Source of the DNA: Leuconostoc mesenteroides subsp. mesenteroides ATCC 8293
GTDB taxonomy: Bacteria > Bacillota > Bacilli > Lactobacillales > Lactobacillaceae
NCBI RefSeq assembly: GCF_000014445.1
Contig: NC_008531.1
Location: 1,929,001-1,993,000, forward strand
DNA length: 64,000 nucleotides
Reading direction: 5' to 3'
The position numbers and the translations under genes were made by a program. This document shows, in pieces, positions 26,927 through 34,399 of the stretch; position 1 is the stretch's first letter; each line of letters starts with the position of its first letter. Under the pieces are notes generated by a model. The model saw nothing but the letters and a program-made list of their open reading frames with translations, was not told the origin of the DNA and searched no databases.

Positions 26927-27168
26927 AGTCGTTATCGGCCACTATATGTCACTTTTTTTGCCGATCACTTGCGGGCACGAGCCTACCCATATCCGAATTA
27001 TTTATCCCCCACAATACCGTTATTTATATTACTTTAAACGTGTTTTAGACTGTTGTGGTGCAAAATAAAAATCAAATGATGATGAGATTGAATTATGGAC
27101 CACTTCATATTCTTTATTATGTTTAATGCTCAGGCACTCTACTAGTTTAACGAGTATGAGTGCTTTTT
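26927..27168. other. Noncoding stretch with GC-richer patch
   Basis: No gene seen. A patch at about 26930-27010 (TCGGCC, GCGGGCACGAGCC) is richer in G+C than its surroundings and may be a remnant of a lost element. A hairpin with seven T on the plus strand (about 27132-27165, GCACTC with GAGTGC) looks like a plus-strand terminator without an upstream gene. Confidence 0.35.
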
Positions 27169-27513
27169 TTATTTAACTTCAATTTCTAACAACTCTTGTA
27201 AATCTTTTGTTGTTGCTGGGTTAGCTGTTTTATAGTCGAATCTTTTGCCTTTGAGAGGACTGTTGCCTTCATATTCTACTAAATCAAACCATACACGTCC
27301 TGCATCATCACCAGTTAAATGATACCCTGCTTCGTCACCTAAGCTATAATCATCTACAACCTTTTGTTGATACATAGCAACAACGTGAGTAATGTTTTTC
27401 TTGATTATTGTGTCAAGGTTAATACGCCAAGCACCTGAAACACGATCTTTTAGCCACCCTGTTTCATTCTTGATCTCACTCAACTTAATGATGAGTACTC
27501 TTTCTTTATTCAT
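27169..27513 (-). CDS. Hypothetical protein, possible EVE/ASCH-like small fold
   Basis: 114 residues, soluble. The arrangement GAWRINLDTIIKKNITHVVAMYQQKVVDDYSL followed by GRVWFDLVE and LKGKRF resembles small PUA-superfamily proteins with a G-x-WR start, an AVYxGxVxxxY strand and a GRxxF strand. This likeness is by eye and weak. No signal peptide; the neighbours are accessory genes. Ribosome-binding site GGAGACGG supports the start. Confidence 0.5.
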   Translation of the reverse strand: MNKERVLIIKLSEIKNETGWLKDRVSGAWRINLDTIIKKNITHVVAMYQQKVVDDYSLGDEAGYHLTGDDAGRVWFDLVEYEGNSPLKGKRFDYKTANPATTKDLQELLEIEVK

Positions 27514-27648
27514 ATCCGTCTCCTAAATTATTTTATTAGTAAATCAATGGTTTACTATTCCATATATTTATAATACATAATTGAATAATTTAATGCAACT
27601 TTATATGATAAAATAATTTAAATAAATGTTTTTTGGGGGAAGAAAGCT

Positions 27649-27810
27649 ATGAAGAAGTGGTATGAAGAGAAACAACATAAAGACATGTTATTTTATGGCG
27701 CTATGATGTTAATGGTTATCAGTCCATTTTTAGAGGGGTTCGGGATAATTACATCAATGTTAGCAGTATTTATTGCTTTTTATAGTACTGACGATGATGA
27801 CGAGTCTTAA
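27649..27810 (+). CDS. 53-residue membrane protein
   Basis: ATG after a GGGGGAAG ribosome-binding site encodes a basic N-terminus (MKKWYEEKQHKD), one or two hydrophobic segments (residues about 13-45) and an acidic tail DDDDES. It is transcribed towards the cassette that ends at 27952, and a TATGAT box is at 27604-27609. The DNA just after its stop is similar to DNA downstream of the second cassette (29746 onwards). Function unknown; an immunity-like or toxin-like peptide are both possible. Confidence 0.5.
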   Translation: MKKWYEEKQHKDMLFYGAMMLMVISPFLEGFGIITSMLAVFIAFYSTDDDDES

Positions 27811-27925
27811 TTGTCCATATAAGGCTGTTAGATACGTTTTATAGTGTTCATTCATAATTTATATTAAATTATATTTATAACGCCTTAGGATTGATCGTAT
27901 TAACAAAAATTTTACTGTAGACACA

Positions 27926-27952
27926 TAAAAAGCCCACAAATTAATGTGAGCT
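27926..27952 (-). terminator. Terminator of secreted-protein cassette B
   Basis: On the minus strand AGCTCACA pairs with TGTGGGCT and is followed by TTTTTATG; it begins at the stop codon of the small membrane gene. The same hairpin ends cassette A at 29849-29874. Confidence 0.75.
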
Positions 27953-28125
27953 TATTTTTTACCTTTTTTATCCAGCTTTTTTATAACATAAGAACTAGTG
28001 AATCCAATAGAAAAGTATAGAATAGTCCAAAGCCAAAGCAATTTAGGATAATTACTATACAGTATTCTCAGTGGAATCATTAAAATAGCAACTGGAATCA
28101 TTACCTGTAATAAAGTTTTTTTCAT
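27952..28125 (-). CDS. 57-residue membrane protein, candidate immunity partner (cassette B)
   Basis: Starts MKKTLLQVMIPVAILMIPLR and ends with a very basic tail (VIKKLDKKGKK). Two hydrophobic segments (about 4-22 and 28-47). The start lies 22 bp after the stop of the secreted-protein gene, with AAAGGATG about 10 nt upstream, and the gene ends in the cassette terminator. The other cassette has a membrane protein of the same size and position but with little sequence similarity. That pattern (similar effector, divergent small partner) is what one expects of immunity proteins. Role is inference. Confidence 0.6.
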   Translation of the reverse strand: MKKTLLQVMIPVAILMIPLRILYSNYPKLLWLWTILYFSIGFTSSYVIKKLDKKGKK

Positions 28126-28147
28126 ATATTACAATTACATCCTTTGC

Positions 28148-28981
28148 TTATTCACAATAAGTCAAATTTCCATGCTTGTAAATACCTATCCAACCATTTC
28201 CGTTGCCATCAAATAGAGAAGCTAATCTGGTACCGGGATTTGCTAGTGTTGCCAAATATCCAATACTAAATCCTGCAGTGTTAGCCACAGCGGAACTTGC
28301 AGCACTAGCTGTGATTCCTAAAGCACCAGCAATTACCTCAGGCAAAACAGCAACTATAGCCGCAGCAGTAAGCCCACAAACAGCTGTATCTACAGTATAT
28401 GCAAAGAATCTGGCGCCTATAGCTACGCCTGTATAATGCCAAAAACTACTAGCAACAGCCTCAGTGCCATTATTATTAGCTAAGTCAAATACATGTGTTT
28501 CTGTTGTATACTTCGCCGTTTCTGAATCAAACGTTGTCTTAATAACAGTTAATTGAACACCATTATTAATTACTGACACATCAGTTTTAGATTCAGAATC
28601 TGAGACTTTAATACCAGAAACTTTTTGAGTTTCAGTATTAATAGCAGTTTCAATTTCTGCTGAATCTACCTTTTTTGTACTAGTAGTTACATCATCAGAA
28701 TTAGAAATTTGATTAAATGAATTATCTGCTTTATTAGTGCTTTCAGTAGATGTCTTAACAATTCCAGAATCTTTTTGTGTTTGTTTGTGAGTATACTCAC
28801 CATTCTCAGACACAGCTCTTTTTTCCGCTTGTTTTAACGTTGTAGCTTTAGAACCGCTGTAATTCCCCTTAGCTAGTTCGTTAGCACTTACGTTATAAAA
28901 GCTTGAAATACTTGGAGCTGTTGCAGTTACAATAGTTCCAGCAGCAATTAAACCTGCTGTTAATTTTAATGCTTTATTCAT
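28148..28981 (-). CDS. Secreted protein with variable C-terminus, candidate antimicrobial (cassette B)
   Basis: 277 residues. Signal peptide MNKALKLTAGLIAAGTIVTA with likely cleavage after VSA near residue 33. Then a Lys/Glu-rich block (ELAKGNYSGSKATTLKQAEK, ENGEYTHKQTQKD), a Ser/Thr/Asp-rich spacer (about 75-165), and a hydrophobic Gly/Ala-rich region (about 175-255: YTGVAIGARFFAY, AAAIVAVLPEVIAGALGITA). The end is GNGNGWIGIYKHGNLTYCE. The paralogue at 30096-30953 shares the first 70 residues almost fully and diverges later. The layout resembles a secreted protein with a membrane-inserting C-terminal domain. I know no named family. Confidence 0.65.
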   Translation of the reverse strand: MNKALKLTAGLIAAGTIVTATAPSISSFYNVSANELAKGNYSGSKATTLKQAEKRAVSENGEYTHKQTQKDSGIVKTSTESTNKADNSFNQISNSDDVTTSTKKVDSAEIETAINTETQKVSGIKVSDSESKTDVSVINNGVQLTVIKTTFDSETAKYTTETHVFDLANNNGTEAVASSFWHYTGVAIGARFFAYTVDTAVCGLTAAAIVAVLPEVIAGALGITASAASSAVANTAGFSIGYLATLANPGTRLASLFDGNGNGWIGIYKHGNLTYCE

Positions 28982-29026
28982 GTATTTTCTCCCCCATGAA
29001 TAATATTTTTATAAGCATGGATACTA

Positions 29027-29055
29027 TTTAAACATGAATGATAAACGTATGTCAA
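29027..29055 (-). promoter_or_regulatory. Promoter of cassette B
   Basis: Minus strand TTGACA (29050-29055), 17 nt, TTTAAA (29027-29032), followed by ATCCATGCTTATAAAAA and a GGGGGAG ribosome-binding site. Nearly identical sequence lies upstream of cassette A, and a third copy at 31641-31669. Confidence 0.65.
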
Positions 29056-29136
29056 CACATTTTGTGAAATTGATTACTTTTAATATAAAAAGCCCCTACT
29101 TAATTGTAGAGGTTTTATAGTTACTAATATACGCAT

Positions 29137-29646
29137 TTATTTCTTAATTTCCATTGTCTTACCGCAGTTTAAACAGACAAATGTGTTTTTCTTTCCCTTC
29201 TTACCAGCAAATCCAACTGCACCACCCGCAATGAATCCTAATCCACCAGTCATAACACCTAATCCAACTGAACCAGCTACCGACTTACCAAATGAATATT
29301 TCTTTGAGTTGTCACCAGCTAATTGGAACTCATGACCACCGCACTTCTTGCATGTTAATTTATTTTGCTCTTGTAGTTTAGCCTCATGTTCTTGTTGCTT
29401 AATTTCACGTTCGGCTTGTTTTTCTTCTTTAATTTCTGCTACAGCTTGTTTTAGATCTGTATCAGCTGTTATACCTAAACGCTCACGCTTTAATGTATCA
29501 AGGGCATACTTACTGGCTTCAGGGTTTTTGAATCCCCATTTCCCAGATTCCCAAATCGACATTGCGTTATATTCGTCCCAATTAAAGTTTAGACGTTCTT
29601 CTGTTTCTAAGCTCCGATATTCAATTGCTGGTGTTTGTTGCGCCAT
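29137..29646 (-). CDS. Zinc-ribbon protein with coiled coil and glycine-rich segment
   Basis: 169 residues. An N-terminal aspartate/glutamate-rich part with WESGKWGFKNPEASKYAL is followed by a charged coiled coil (about 65-97, EIKEEKQAEREIKQQEHEAKL without exact heptads). Then come a first zinc half-site CKKCGGHEF, a Gly-rich hydrophobic segment (about 122-148, GSVGLGVMTGGLGFIAGGAVGF) and the second half-site CLNCGK. The two CxxC pairs flank the hydrophobic segment, an uncommon insertion within a zinc ribbon. It sits between the two cassettes, with its own terminator hairpin at about 29088-29116. Function unknown. Confidence 0.6.
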   Translation of the reverse strand: MAQQTPAIEYRSLETEERLNFNWDEYNAMSIWESGKWGFKNPEASKYALDTLKRERLGITADTDLKQAVAEIKEEKQAEREIKQQEHEAKLQEQNKLTCKKCGGHEFQLAGDNSKKYSFGKSVAGSVGLGVMTGGLGFIAGGAVGFAGKKGKKNTFVCLNCGKTMEIKK

Positions 29647-29848
29647 TGGTTTTCCTCTTTTTCTTCTAAGTGTACTCTACTATATTAATTTTTATAATAA
29701 TCAAACTAAATTAACACAAAAATACGATCTACATAGACAAATATCTTTAATTTTCCATATAAGGGCCATACAATTTTTTAAGGCATTATAGTAATTTTTA
29801 TAACGCCTGAAAATTGATTATATTGAAAAAAATTCCAATATAGACACA

Positions 29849-29874
29849 AAAAAGCCCACAAATTAATGTGAGCT
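29849..29874 (-). terminator. Terminator of secreted-protein cassette A
   Basis: AGCTCACA with TGTGGGCT and six T on the minus strand, the same hairpin as at 27926-27952, 17 bp after the small membrane gene. Confidence 0.75.
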
Positions 29875-29890
29875 CACCAGTAAATGGCAT

Positions 29891-30079
29891 TTATTTATCA
29901 TTTTTTCTGAAATATTTATCACTAATAAAATTAACTATAGGCGATAAAATTACAAAACCAACCACCATGTAAACAATATCCCAAAACCAAAACGGTGTGC
30001 CTAACATATCAGGGAACTTTTTTAAGATATATGACAATATAGATATCACAATAAAATTTTCGAATAAATGATTTTTCAA
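29891..30079 (-). CDS. 62-residue membrane protein, candidate immunity partner (cassette A)
   Basis: TTG start (30077-30079) with GGGG about 10 nt upstream; 16 bp after the secreted-protein stop. Two hydrophobic segments (about 8-20 and 28-50) and a basic tail DKYFRKNDK. It has the position, size and topology of the 27952-28125 protein but little sequence identity. The partner/immunity role is inferred from context only. Confidence 0.6.
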   Translation of the reverse strand: MKNHLFENFIVISILSYILKKFPDMLGTPFWFWDIVYMVVGFVILSPIVNFISDKYFRKNDK

Positions 30080-30095
30080 AATGATATACCCCTAT

Positions 30096-30953
30096 TTATT
30101 GAGTCATATAAACAGAATCACCCGTTCTATCCGTTTTTGAATATACTCCAACCCAACCATTTCCATTTTTATCTAAGTTATATGCTATATAAGTACCAGG
30201 ATTAAGTTTTTGGGATGCATAACCAAAACCACCTGCTAAAGAATATTGTTGAATCTTATTAACTGTGCTCACAGAAACACCTAAAGCACCAGCAACAACG
30301 CGTGGTAGAGCGATAAACGCAGCTCTACCAGTTAATCCAGAAATACCTAAGTCAATTGCTGTAGCTAGGACATCACGACCTACAGCAATTCCAGTGTATG
30401 AAAAATACCCATAAGCTACATTAGTTGCAGAACCATCATTATTGGCTATATTCAAATCAAACAATCTTTGTTCCGTAGTATACTTACCAGTGTTTTCATC
30501 GAATGTAGTCTTGTCTACTGTCAAATGTTGCCCATCATTCATAACAGTTACAGTTGTATTATCTTCTGAATTAGTAACCTTAACACCTGCTACCTTATTA
30601 TCTTCATCAGTAGTGGCAGTTGTTACTTGTACATCTCCTGCTGACTCAGATTCTACGGTTGTCTCTGATGAATCAGCAACTTGATTAAACTTTTCCTCAG
30701 CTACATCAGTATTTTCATTAGAAGTTTTCACTACTTTAGCATCTTTTTGCGTTTGTTTGTGAGTATACTCACCATTTTCAGACACTGCTCTTTTTTCAGC
30801 CTGTTTTAACGTTGTAGCTTTAGAACTGCTGTAATTCCCCTTAGCTAGTTCGTTAGCACTTACGTTATAAAAGCTTGAAATACTTGGAGTTGTTGCAGTT
30901 AAAATAGTTCCAGCAGCAATTAAACCTGCTGTTAACTTTAATGCTTTATTCAT
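30096..30953 (-). CDS. Secreted protein with variable C-terminus, candidate antimicrobial (cassette A)
   Basis: 285 residues, paralogous to 28148-28981. Signal peptide and the block to about residue 70 are almost identical; the middle is recognisably related (TTFDENTGKYTTEQRLFDL against TTFDSETAKYTTETHVFDL). The C-terminal hydrophobic part shares only a framework: YTGIAVG, ALPRVVAGALGVS, NPGT, and GNGWVGVY. The end differs (SKTDRTGDSVYMTQ). Greatest divergence in the C-terminus suggests diversifying specificity there. Start: ATG with GGGGGAG nine nt upstream. Confidence 0.65.
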   Translation of the reverse strand: MNKALKLTAGLIAAGTILTATTPSISSFYNVSANELAKGNYSSSKATTLKQAEKRAVSENGEYTHKQTQKDAKVVKTSNENTDVAEEKFNQVADSSETTVESESAGDVQVTTATTDEDNKVAGVKVTNSEDNTTVTVMNDGQHLTVDKTTFDENTGKYTTEQRLFDLNIANNDGSATNVAYGYFSYTGIAVGRDVLATAIDLGISGLTGRAAFIALPRVVAGALGVSVSTVNKIQQYSLAGGFGYASQKLNPGTYIAYNLDKNGNGWVGVYSKTDRTGDSVYMTQ

Positions 30954-30998
30954 GTATTTTCTCCCCCATGGATAATATTTTTATAAGCATGGATACTA

Positions 30999-31027
30999 TT
31001 TAAACATGAATGATAAACGTATGTCAA
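30999..31027 (-). promoter_or_regulatory. Promoter of cassette A
   Basis: Minus strand TTGACA (31022-31027), 17 nt, TTTAAA (30999-31004), with downstream repeats of the type ATNCATGNTTA at 17-21 bp spacing shared with cassette B. The repeats could be regulator boxes. Confidence 0.65.
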
Positions 31028-31096
31028 CAGTTTTTGTGAAATCAATTACTTTTTTATATATAAAAAGCACCCTTTGGGTCATAGAGATTTTTTGAA

Positions 31097-31465
31097 TTAA
31101 ATTCCAGGTAATTTATTTTCTAGTTGATATGTTTGTGTTAAATACTTGGCAATTGGGTATAAGTCATCAATGTACATAATTGCCAAACCATTTAATACCT
31201 TAATAATAATTACATCATTAACATTTTTAAATATTTCTGGCTCTATTTTCTGATAAAATGCTTTAAAATCAGCTATGGTATATTGACTAATGTCATTATT
31301 ATGTACTAACATATGTGTTCTTGTTAATACATTGGAAAAAGTTTCCTCAGTACCTCCAAGGTCTTGTATAACAAGTGCTATTGACACTGGTCTTATATAC
31401 GAATCCCCTAGAAATGTTGCCATTTCCATTAATATTTGTCCTTGTAATCTAACATCTTCAAACAT
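31097..31465 (-). CDS. Hypothetical protein behind the third cassette-type promoter
   Basis: 122 residues, soluble, mostly helical (MFEDVRLQGQILMEMATFL start). No recognised domain. It follows directly a 24-codon ATG frame (31466-31540) whose own ribosome-binding site is too close to be convincing. The transcript would start at the cassette-type promoter at 31641-31669, leaving a 5' region of about 170 nt where the secreted-protein gene is absent. It may be what remains of a third cassette or an unrelated gene that captured the promoter. Confidence 0.55.
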   Translation of the reverse strand: MFEDVRLQGQILMEMATFLGDSYIRPVSIALVIQDLGGTEETFSNVLTRTHMLVHNNDISQYTIADFKAFYQKIEPEIFKNVNDVIIIKVLNGLAIMYIDDLYPIAKYLTQTYQLENKLPGI

Positions 31466-31640
31466 TTATATACCCCCAATTAATAAGCTAATATTACACT
31501 TTAACCCACTTGCAATACCGCGATGCTTGTTATCTTCCATACTTCCTTGCAAACCTCTAAATTTTGAAATCTAAAGGCTGTATTCTGCACTATGTTCACA
31601 ATATTTTCACATAATTCATTTTTTTATAAACATGAATACT

Positions 31641-31669
31641 ATTAAACCTCAATGGTAAACGTTTGTCAA
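31641..31669 (-). promoter_or_regulatory. Third copy of the cassette promoter
   Basis: Minus strand TTGACA (31664-31669), 17 nt, TTTAAT (31641-31646), then AGTATTCATGTTTATAAAAA, recognisably the cassette A/B promoter with several substitutions. Confidence 0.6.
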
Positions 31670-31730
31670 TGATTTTTTAAATTAATCATTACTCCTTTGG
31701 AAGGTAAGCTATTTTACGAAACCTAAAATG

Positions 31731-31776
31731 AACCCGCTAACTTTACGAACATTTAATTTGTTCAAGTTAGCGGGTT
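31731..31776 (-). terminator. Terminator of the ula operon
   Basis: AACCCGCTAAC pairs with GTTAGCGGGTT (11 bp), with further pairing in the loop, about 35 bp after the last ula gene. The T-run is short on either strand. Confidence 0.65.
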
Positions 31777-31811
31777 CATTTTATTGATTTACGTAGACCT
31801 TTTTTATTATA

Positions 31812-32540
31812 TTAGGCGTGCGTAATGTGATTTTTTGACTGTGTTGATGACTGACCATAATAGGCATTATCACCGTGCTTCCTATAATAATGTTTGTCTA
31901 ACAAGTATTGCGGAACATGAATTTCTGATCTTGTTGACTGCAAAGCATGGTAACTAATTTCTGCTGATACTTCGAGCACTTTAGCATTGTATACGGATTT
32001 TTCTGGAGTCGCGCCCCATGTAAATGGGCCATGTTGACTGACCAAGGCAGCAGGCGTCGCGTCGGGATCAAGCCCACGATGCTCAAACTCTGATACAATA
32101 ACTTTCCCAGTATTTAGTTCGTAGGCCGTCTTAATTTCCTCTTCACTTAGGGCCGGTGCACAAGGAATATCCCCATAAAATGTATCAGCATGCGTTGTGC
32201 TGACAGCTGGGATGTCCATTTTTGCCGCAGCAAACGAAACGCCCCAAGGTGAATGAGTATGCGTGATACCACCTATATTTAAAAAGTGTTGGTAGAGATA
32301 GGCGTGTGTGGGCGTGTCACTAGATGGATTGAGATTACCTTCTACAACTTCTCCGTCCAAATTAACCACAACCATATCGGAAGGTTTTAATTGGTCATAC
32401 TCAATGCCAGAGGGTTTTATTACAAATAGCCCTTTTTCACGATCAATGCCTGAGACATTTCCCCATGTAAATGTTACTAATCCTAATTTAGGCAACGCCA
32501 CATTAGCCTTATAAACTTCATTTTTAAGCTTTTCTAACAT
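31812..32540 (-). CDS. ulaF: L-ribulose-5-phosphate 4-epimerase
   Basis: Class II aldolase-fold epimerase, 242 residues, converting L-ribulose 5-phosphate to D-xylulose 5-phosphate, which feeds the phosphoketolase. Motifs: LVTFTWGNVSGIDRE near 22, KPSGIEYDQL near 42, THAYLYQHF, GGITHTHSPWGVSFA near 90 (zinc His pair) and a late metal His region with HYRKHGDNAYYGQ. Last gene of the ula operon, 2 bp after ulaE. Confidence 0.95.
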   Translation of the reverse strand: MLEKLKNEVYKANVALPKLGLVTFTWGNVSGIDREKGLFVIKPSGIEYDQLKPSDMVVVNLDGEVVEGNLNPSSDTPTHAYLYQHFLNIGGITHTHSPWGVSFAAAKMDIPAVSTTHADTFYGDIPCAPALSEEEIKTAYELNTGKVIVSEFEHRGLDPDATPAALVSQHGPFTWGATPEKSVYNAKVLEVSAEISYHALQSTRSEIHVPQYLLDKHYYRKHGDNAYYGQSSTQSKNHITHA

Positions 32541-32542
32541 AA

Positions 32543-33418
32543 TTACACCTCGATTAAAATTCCAGATTCGGTTAGTAAATCAACTATAAAATCATGAGCG
32601 TTCTCAATTTTATTAATGCAATCGCTCTCCTTTTCAGACCACATTTCAATTGTAAATGTACCCTGATAATCTAGTCGTCTTAACGTCTTAAATAATCCTA
32701 AGAATCCAACATTTCCTGTTCCAAAAGGTACGTTTTTAAATTTTCCTGGTGTATTTGACGTAACAGCTAGCGTATCTTTAACATGTATAGCAATAATACT
32801 GTCTAATCCTTCTGTCAAATCCTCTCCTGGATTATTTTCAGGCCAAGCTGAAATATTACCTAAATCTGGATATGCCTGAAGCCAAGGTGAAACAACGGAT
32901 TTCTTAATCTTCTTCACCTTAGCAATCGAATTAATAAAAGTGTCATCCATTGTCTCAATGGAAATCATAACCTGGTTTTCAGCTGCAAAATCAACTACCC
33001 GCTGCAAGTTTTCAATGAAATTTTCACGTGTTAACACTGTCTTAGAACCATAATACTCATCATATCCAGCAATCTGTATGTTCCTGATTCCTAGGTCTTT
33101 AGCCAAGATAATTGCTTTCTTACACATGTTATATGCTTGAGTGTATATTTTTGGATTCTCAGATCCGAGAGGATATTTTCTAAGCGCGGACAGCATCATT
33201 GTATCAATTGGTATGCCTGTTTCATACACATCTCGAACTAACTGAAACCGTTGTTCCTTATTCCAATCTAAGCGTTTAATACGTTCATCTGTCTCATCAA
33301 TTGAGATTTCTACAAAAGAGAATCCATGTTTTTTTGCTAAATTGAGTTTATCTCGCCAAGACATCTGAAAAGGTAATGACTTCTCGTTAATTCCAAGTTT
33401 TGCCATCGTTACGCCCAA
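32543..33418 (-). CDS. ulaE: L-ribulose-5-phosphate 3-epimerase (L-xylulose-5-P epimerase)
   Basis: TIM-barrel epimerase of 291 residues converting L-xylulose 5-phosphate to L-ribulose 5-phosphate. Family features: FSFVEISIDETDERIKRLDW near 35, QIAGYDEYYG near 120, ISIETMDD near 155, DLGNISAW near 190, IAIHVKDT near 215, and GFLGLFKTLRRLDYQGTFTIEMWSE near 245. It overlaps ulaD by 10 bp and sits 2 bp before ulaF. An internal ATG at residue 5 (MAKLGINE) is an alternative start. Confidence 0.95.
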   Translation of the reverse strand: MGVTMAKLGINEKSLPFQMSWRDKLNLAKKHGFSFVEISIDETDERIKRLDWNKEQRFQLVRDVYETGIPIDTMMLSALRKYPLGSENPKIYTQAYNMCKKAIILAKDLGIRNIQIAGYDEYYGSKTVLTRENFIENLQRVVDFAAENQVMISIETMDDTFINSIAKVKKIKKSVVSPWLQAYPDLGNISAWPENNPGEDLTEGLDSIIAIHVKDTLAVTSNTPGKFKNVPFGTGNVGFLGLFKTLRRLDYQGTFTIEMWSEKESDCINKIENAHDFIVDLLTESGILIEV

Positions 33419-34047
33419 TACTTTTTAATCTCATTTTGAAAATCTTGGGCTGTCTTAGCAGGATCCTTTTGCCCTGTAATTGCACGACCAGCAATAAATG
33501 TGTATACGGGAACGCCTTTGAATAATTTAATCGTATCGATATTTAGTCCACCTGTAACAGATACTTTGAACCCCATATCCACAAAACGTTTTACAATGTC
33601 CAAATCTTTTTTACCCCAAACCTCTCCTGCTAATAATGCGTCTCGGCTTTGATGATAAATGACTTGTTCGATACCAATTTTTTGCCATTCTTTAGCCCGG
33701 TCCCAGTTCCATGCTGAATAGAGCTCAACTTGAATGCCATCCAACACAGATTTAGCTGATTTCATTGTTGCAATTGTAGCTGAATCAATTACTGTCATCA
33801 GGTCAGCCCCAGCATCCTTAGAATTTTGTGCGACTGTCGACCCCGCGTCAGCACATTTTGTATCAGAGGCAATAATCTTATCTGGAAACATCTCTCGCAG
33901 TACGCGAATGGCTTGCTGGCCTGCTTGTAATTCTAGAATTGTCCCAACTTCTACAATATCGACAATTGGTCCTGCTAGATGAGCAATTCTTGCTGCATCT
34001 GCCAATGTATTTTGATCTAAGGCTATTTGTAAATTAGGTTTTGTCAT
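33409..34047 (-). CDS. ulaD: 3-keto-L-gulonate-6-phosphate decarboxylase
   Basis: 212 residues from MTKPNLQIALDQNTL; the longer frame overlaps ulaB and GAGG is nine nt before this ATG. An orotidine-decarboxylase-suprafamily barrel: ASDTKCADAG near 65 (catalytic Asp-x-Lys-x-x-Asp), VELYSAWNWDRAKEW, VSVTGGLNIDTIKLF and TFIAGRAITG near 190 (phosphate binding). It removes CO2 to give L-xylulose 5-phosphate. Confidence 0.95.
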   Translation of the reverse strand: MTKPNLQIALDQNTLADAARIAHLAGPIVDIVEVGTILELQAGQQAIRVLREMFPDKIIASDTKCADAGSTVAQNSKDAGADLMTVIDSATIATMKSAKSVLDGIQVELYSAWNWDRAKEWQKIGIEQVIYHQSRDALLAGEVWGKKDLDIVKRFVDMGFKVSVTGGLNIDTIKLFKGVPVYTFIAGRAITGQKDPAKTAQDFQNEIKKYWA

Positions 34048-34057
34048 TATCATATCC

Positions 34058-34363
34058 TCACTTTTTATATTTTTCTTCAAAATCTGTTTCATCAATGATG
34101 CGTTGGGTGATTTCTTTATCGCTCATAACATTCTTCACACCAACGACCGTCACACCTTTTTTACTGGCATCTTCAAACATACTGACAAAGTTTAAAGGTG
34201 TGAAAACTGCGTCATACTGACTTGCTGTCGACTTTCCTTCAGCAATACTTGTATGATTAATCTTACTGATTGGAATACCTAGTTTTTTCATTGATTTTTC
34301 AACACTCTTCATCATCATCAAACTGGTACCCGATCCATTGGCACAAGATACTAAAATATTCAT
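34058..34363 (-). CDS. ulaB: PTS ascorbate-specific EIIB component
   Basis: 101 residues with the phosphocysteine P-loop ILVSCANGSGTSLMM (Cys near residue 7). It receives phosphate from EIIA (UlaC) and phosphorylates ascorbate imported by UlaA. It is 36 bp after ulaA and 10 bp before ulaD. Confidence 0.93.
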   Translation of the reverse strand: MNILVSCANGSGTSLMMMKSVEKSMKKLGIPISKINHTSIAEGKSTASQYDAVFTPLNFVSMFEDASKKGVTVVGVKNVMSDKEITQRIIDETDFEEKYKK

Positions 34364-34399
34364 AATAATTTCTCCATTTCTTTTTAATTACAAATTGTT

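Larger units (their letters stand above)
27806..29090 (-). repeat. Duplicated cassette unit, copy B
   Basis: A unit of flank, terminator, small membrane gene, secreted-protein gene and promoter, matching copy A (29746-31062) in order and, at both ends, in sequence. The upstream 100 bp agree at nearly every base (28982-29070 against 30954-31042), and the terminator flank is also shared (CCATATAAGG and the AGCCCACA hairpin). The genes diverge progressively towards the 3' end of the secreted-protein gene. Confidence 0.7.
29746..31062 (-). repeat. Duplicated cassette unit, copy A
   Basis: Second copy of the unit described at 27806-29090. The zinc-ribbon gene at 29137-29646 separates the two copies and is not duplicated. 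Confidence 0.7.

Noticed and set aside
28148..30953. Secreted proteins as class IIa (pediocin-like) or lantibiotic precursors
   Set aside because: No double-glycine leader, no YGNGV motif, and no modification or dedicated transporter genes nearby; length is far above that of class II peptides.
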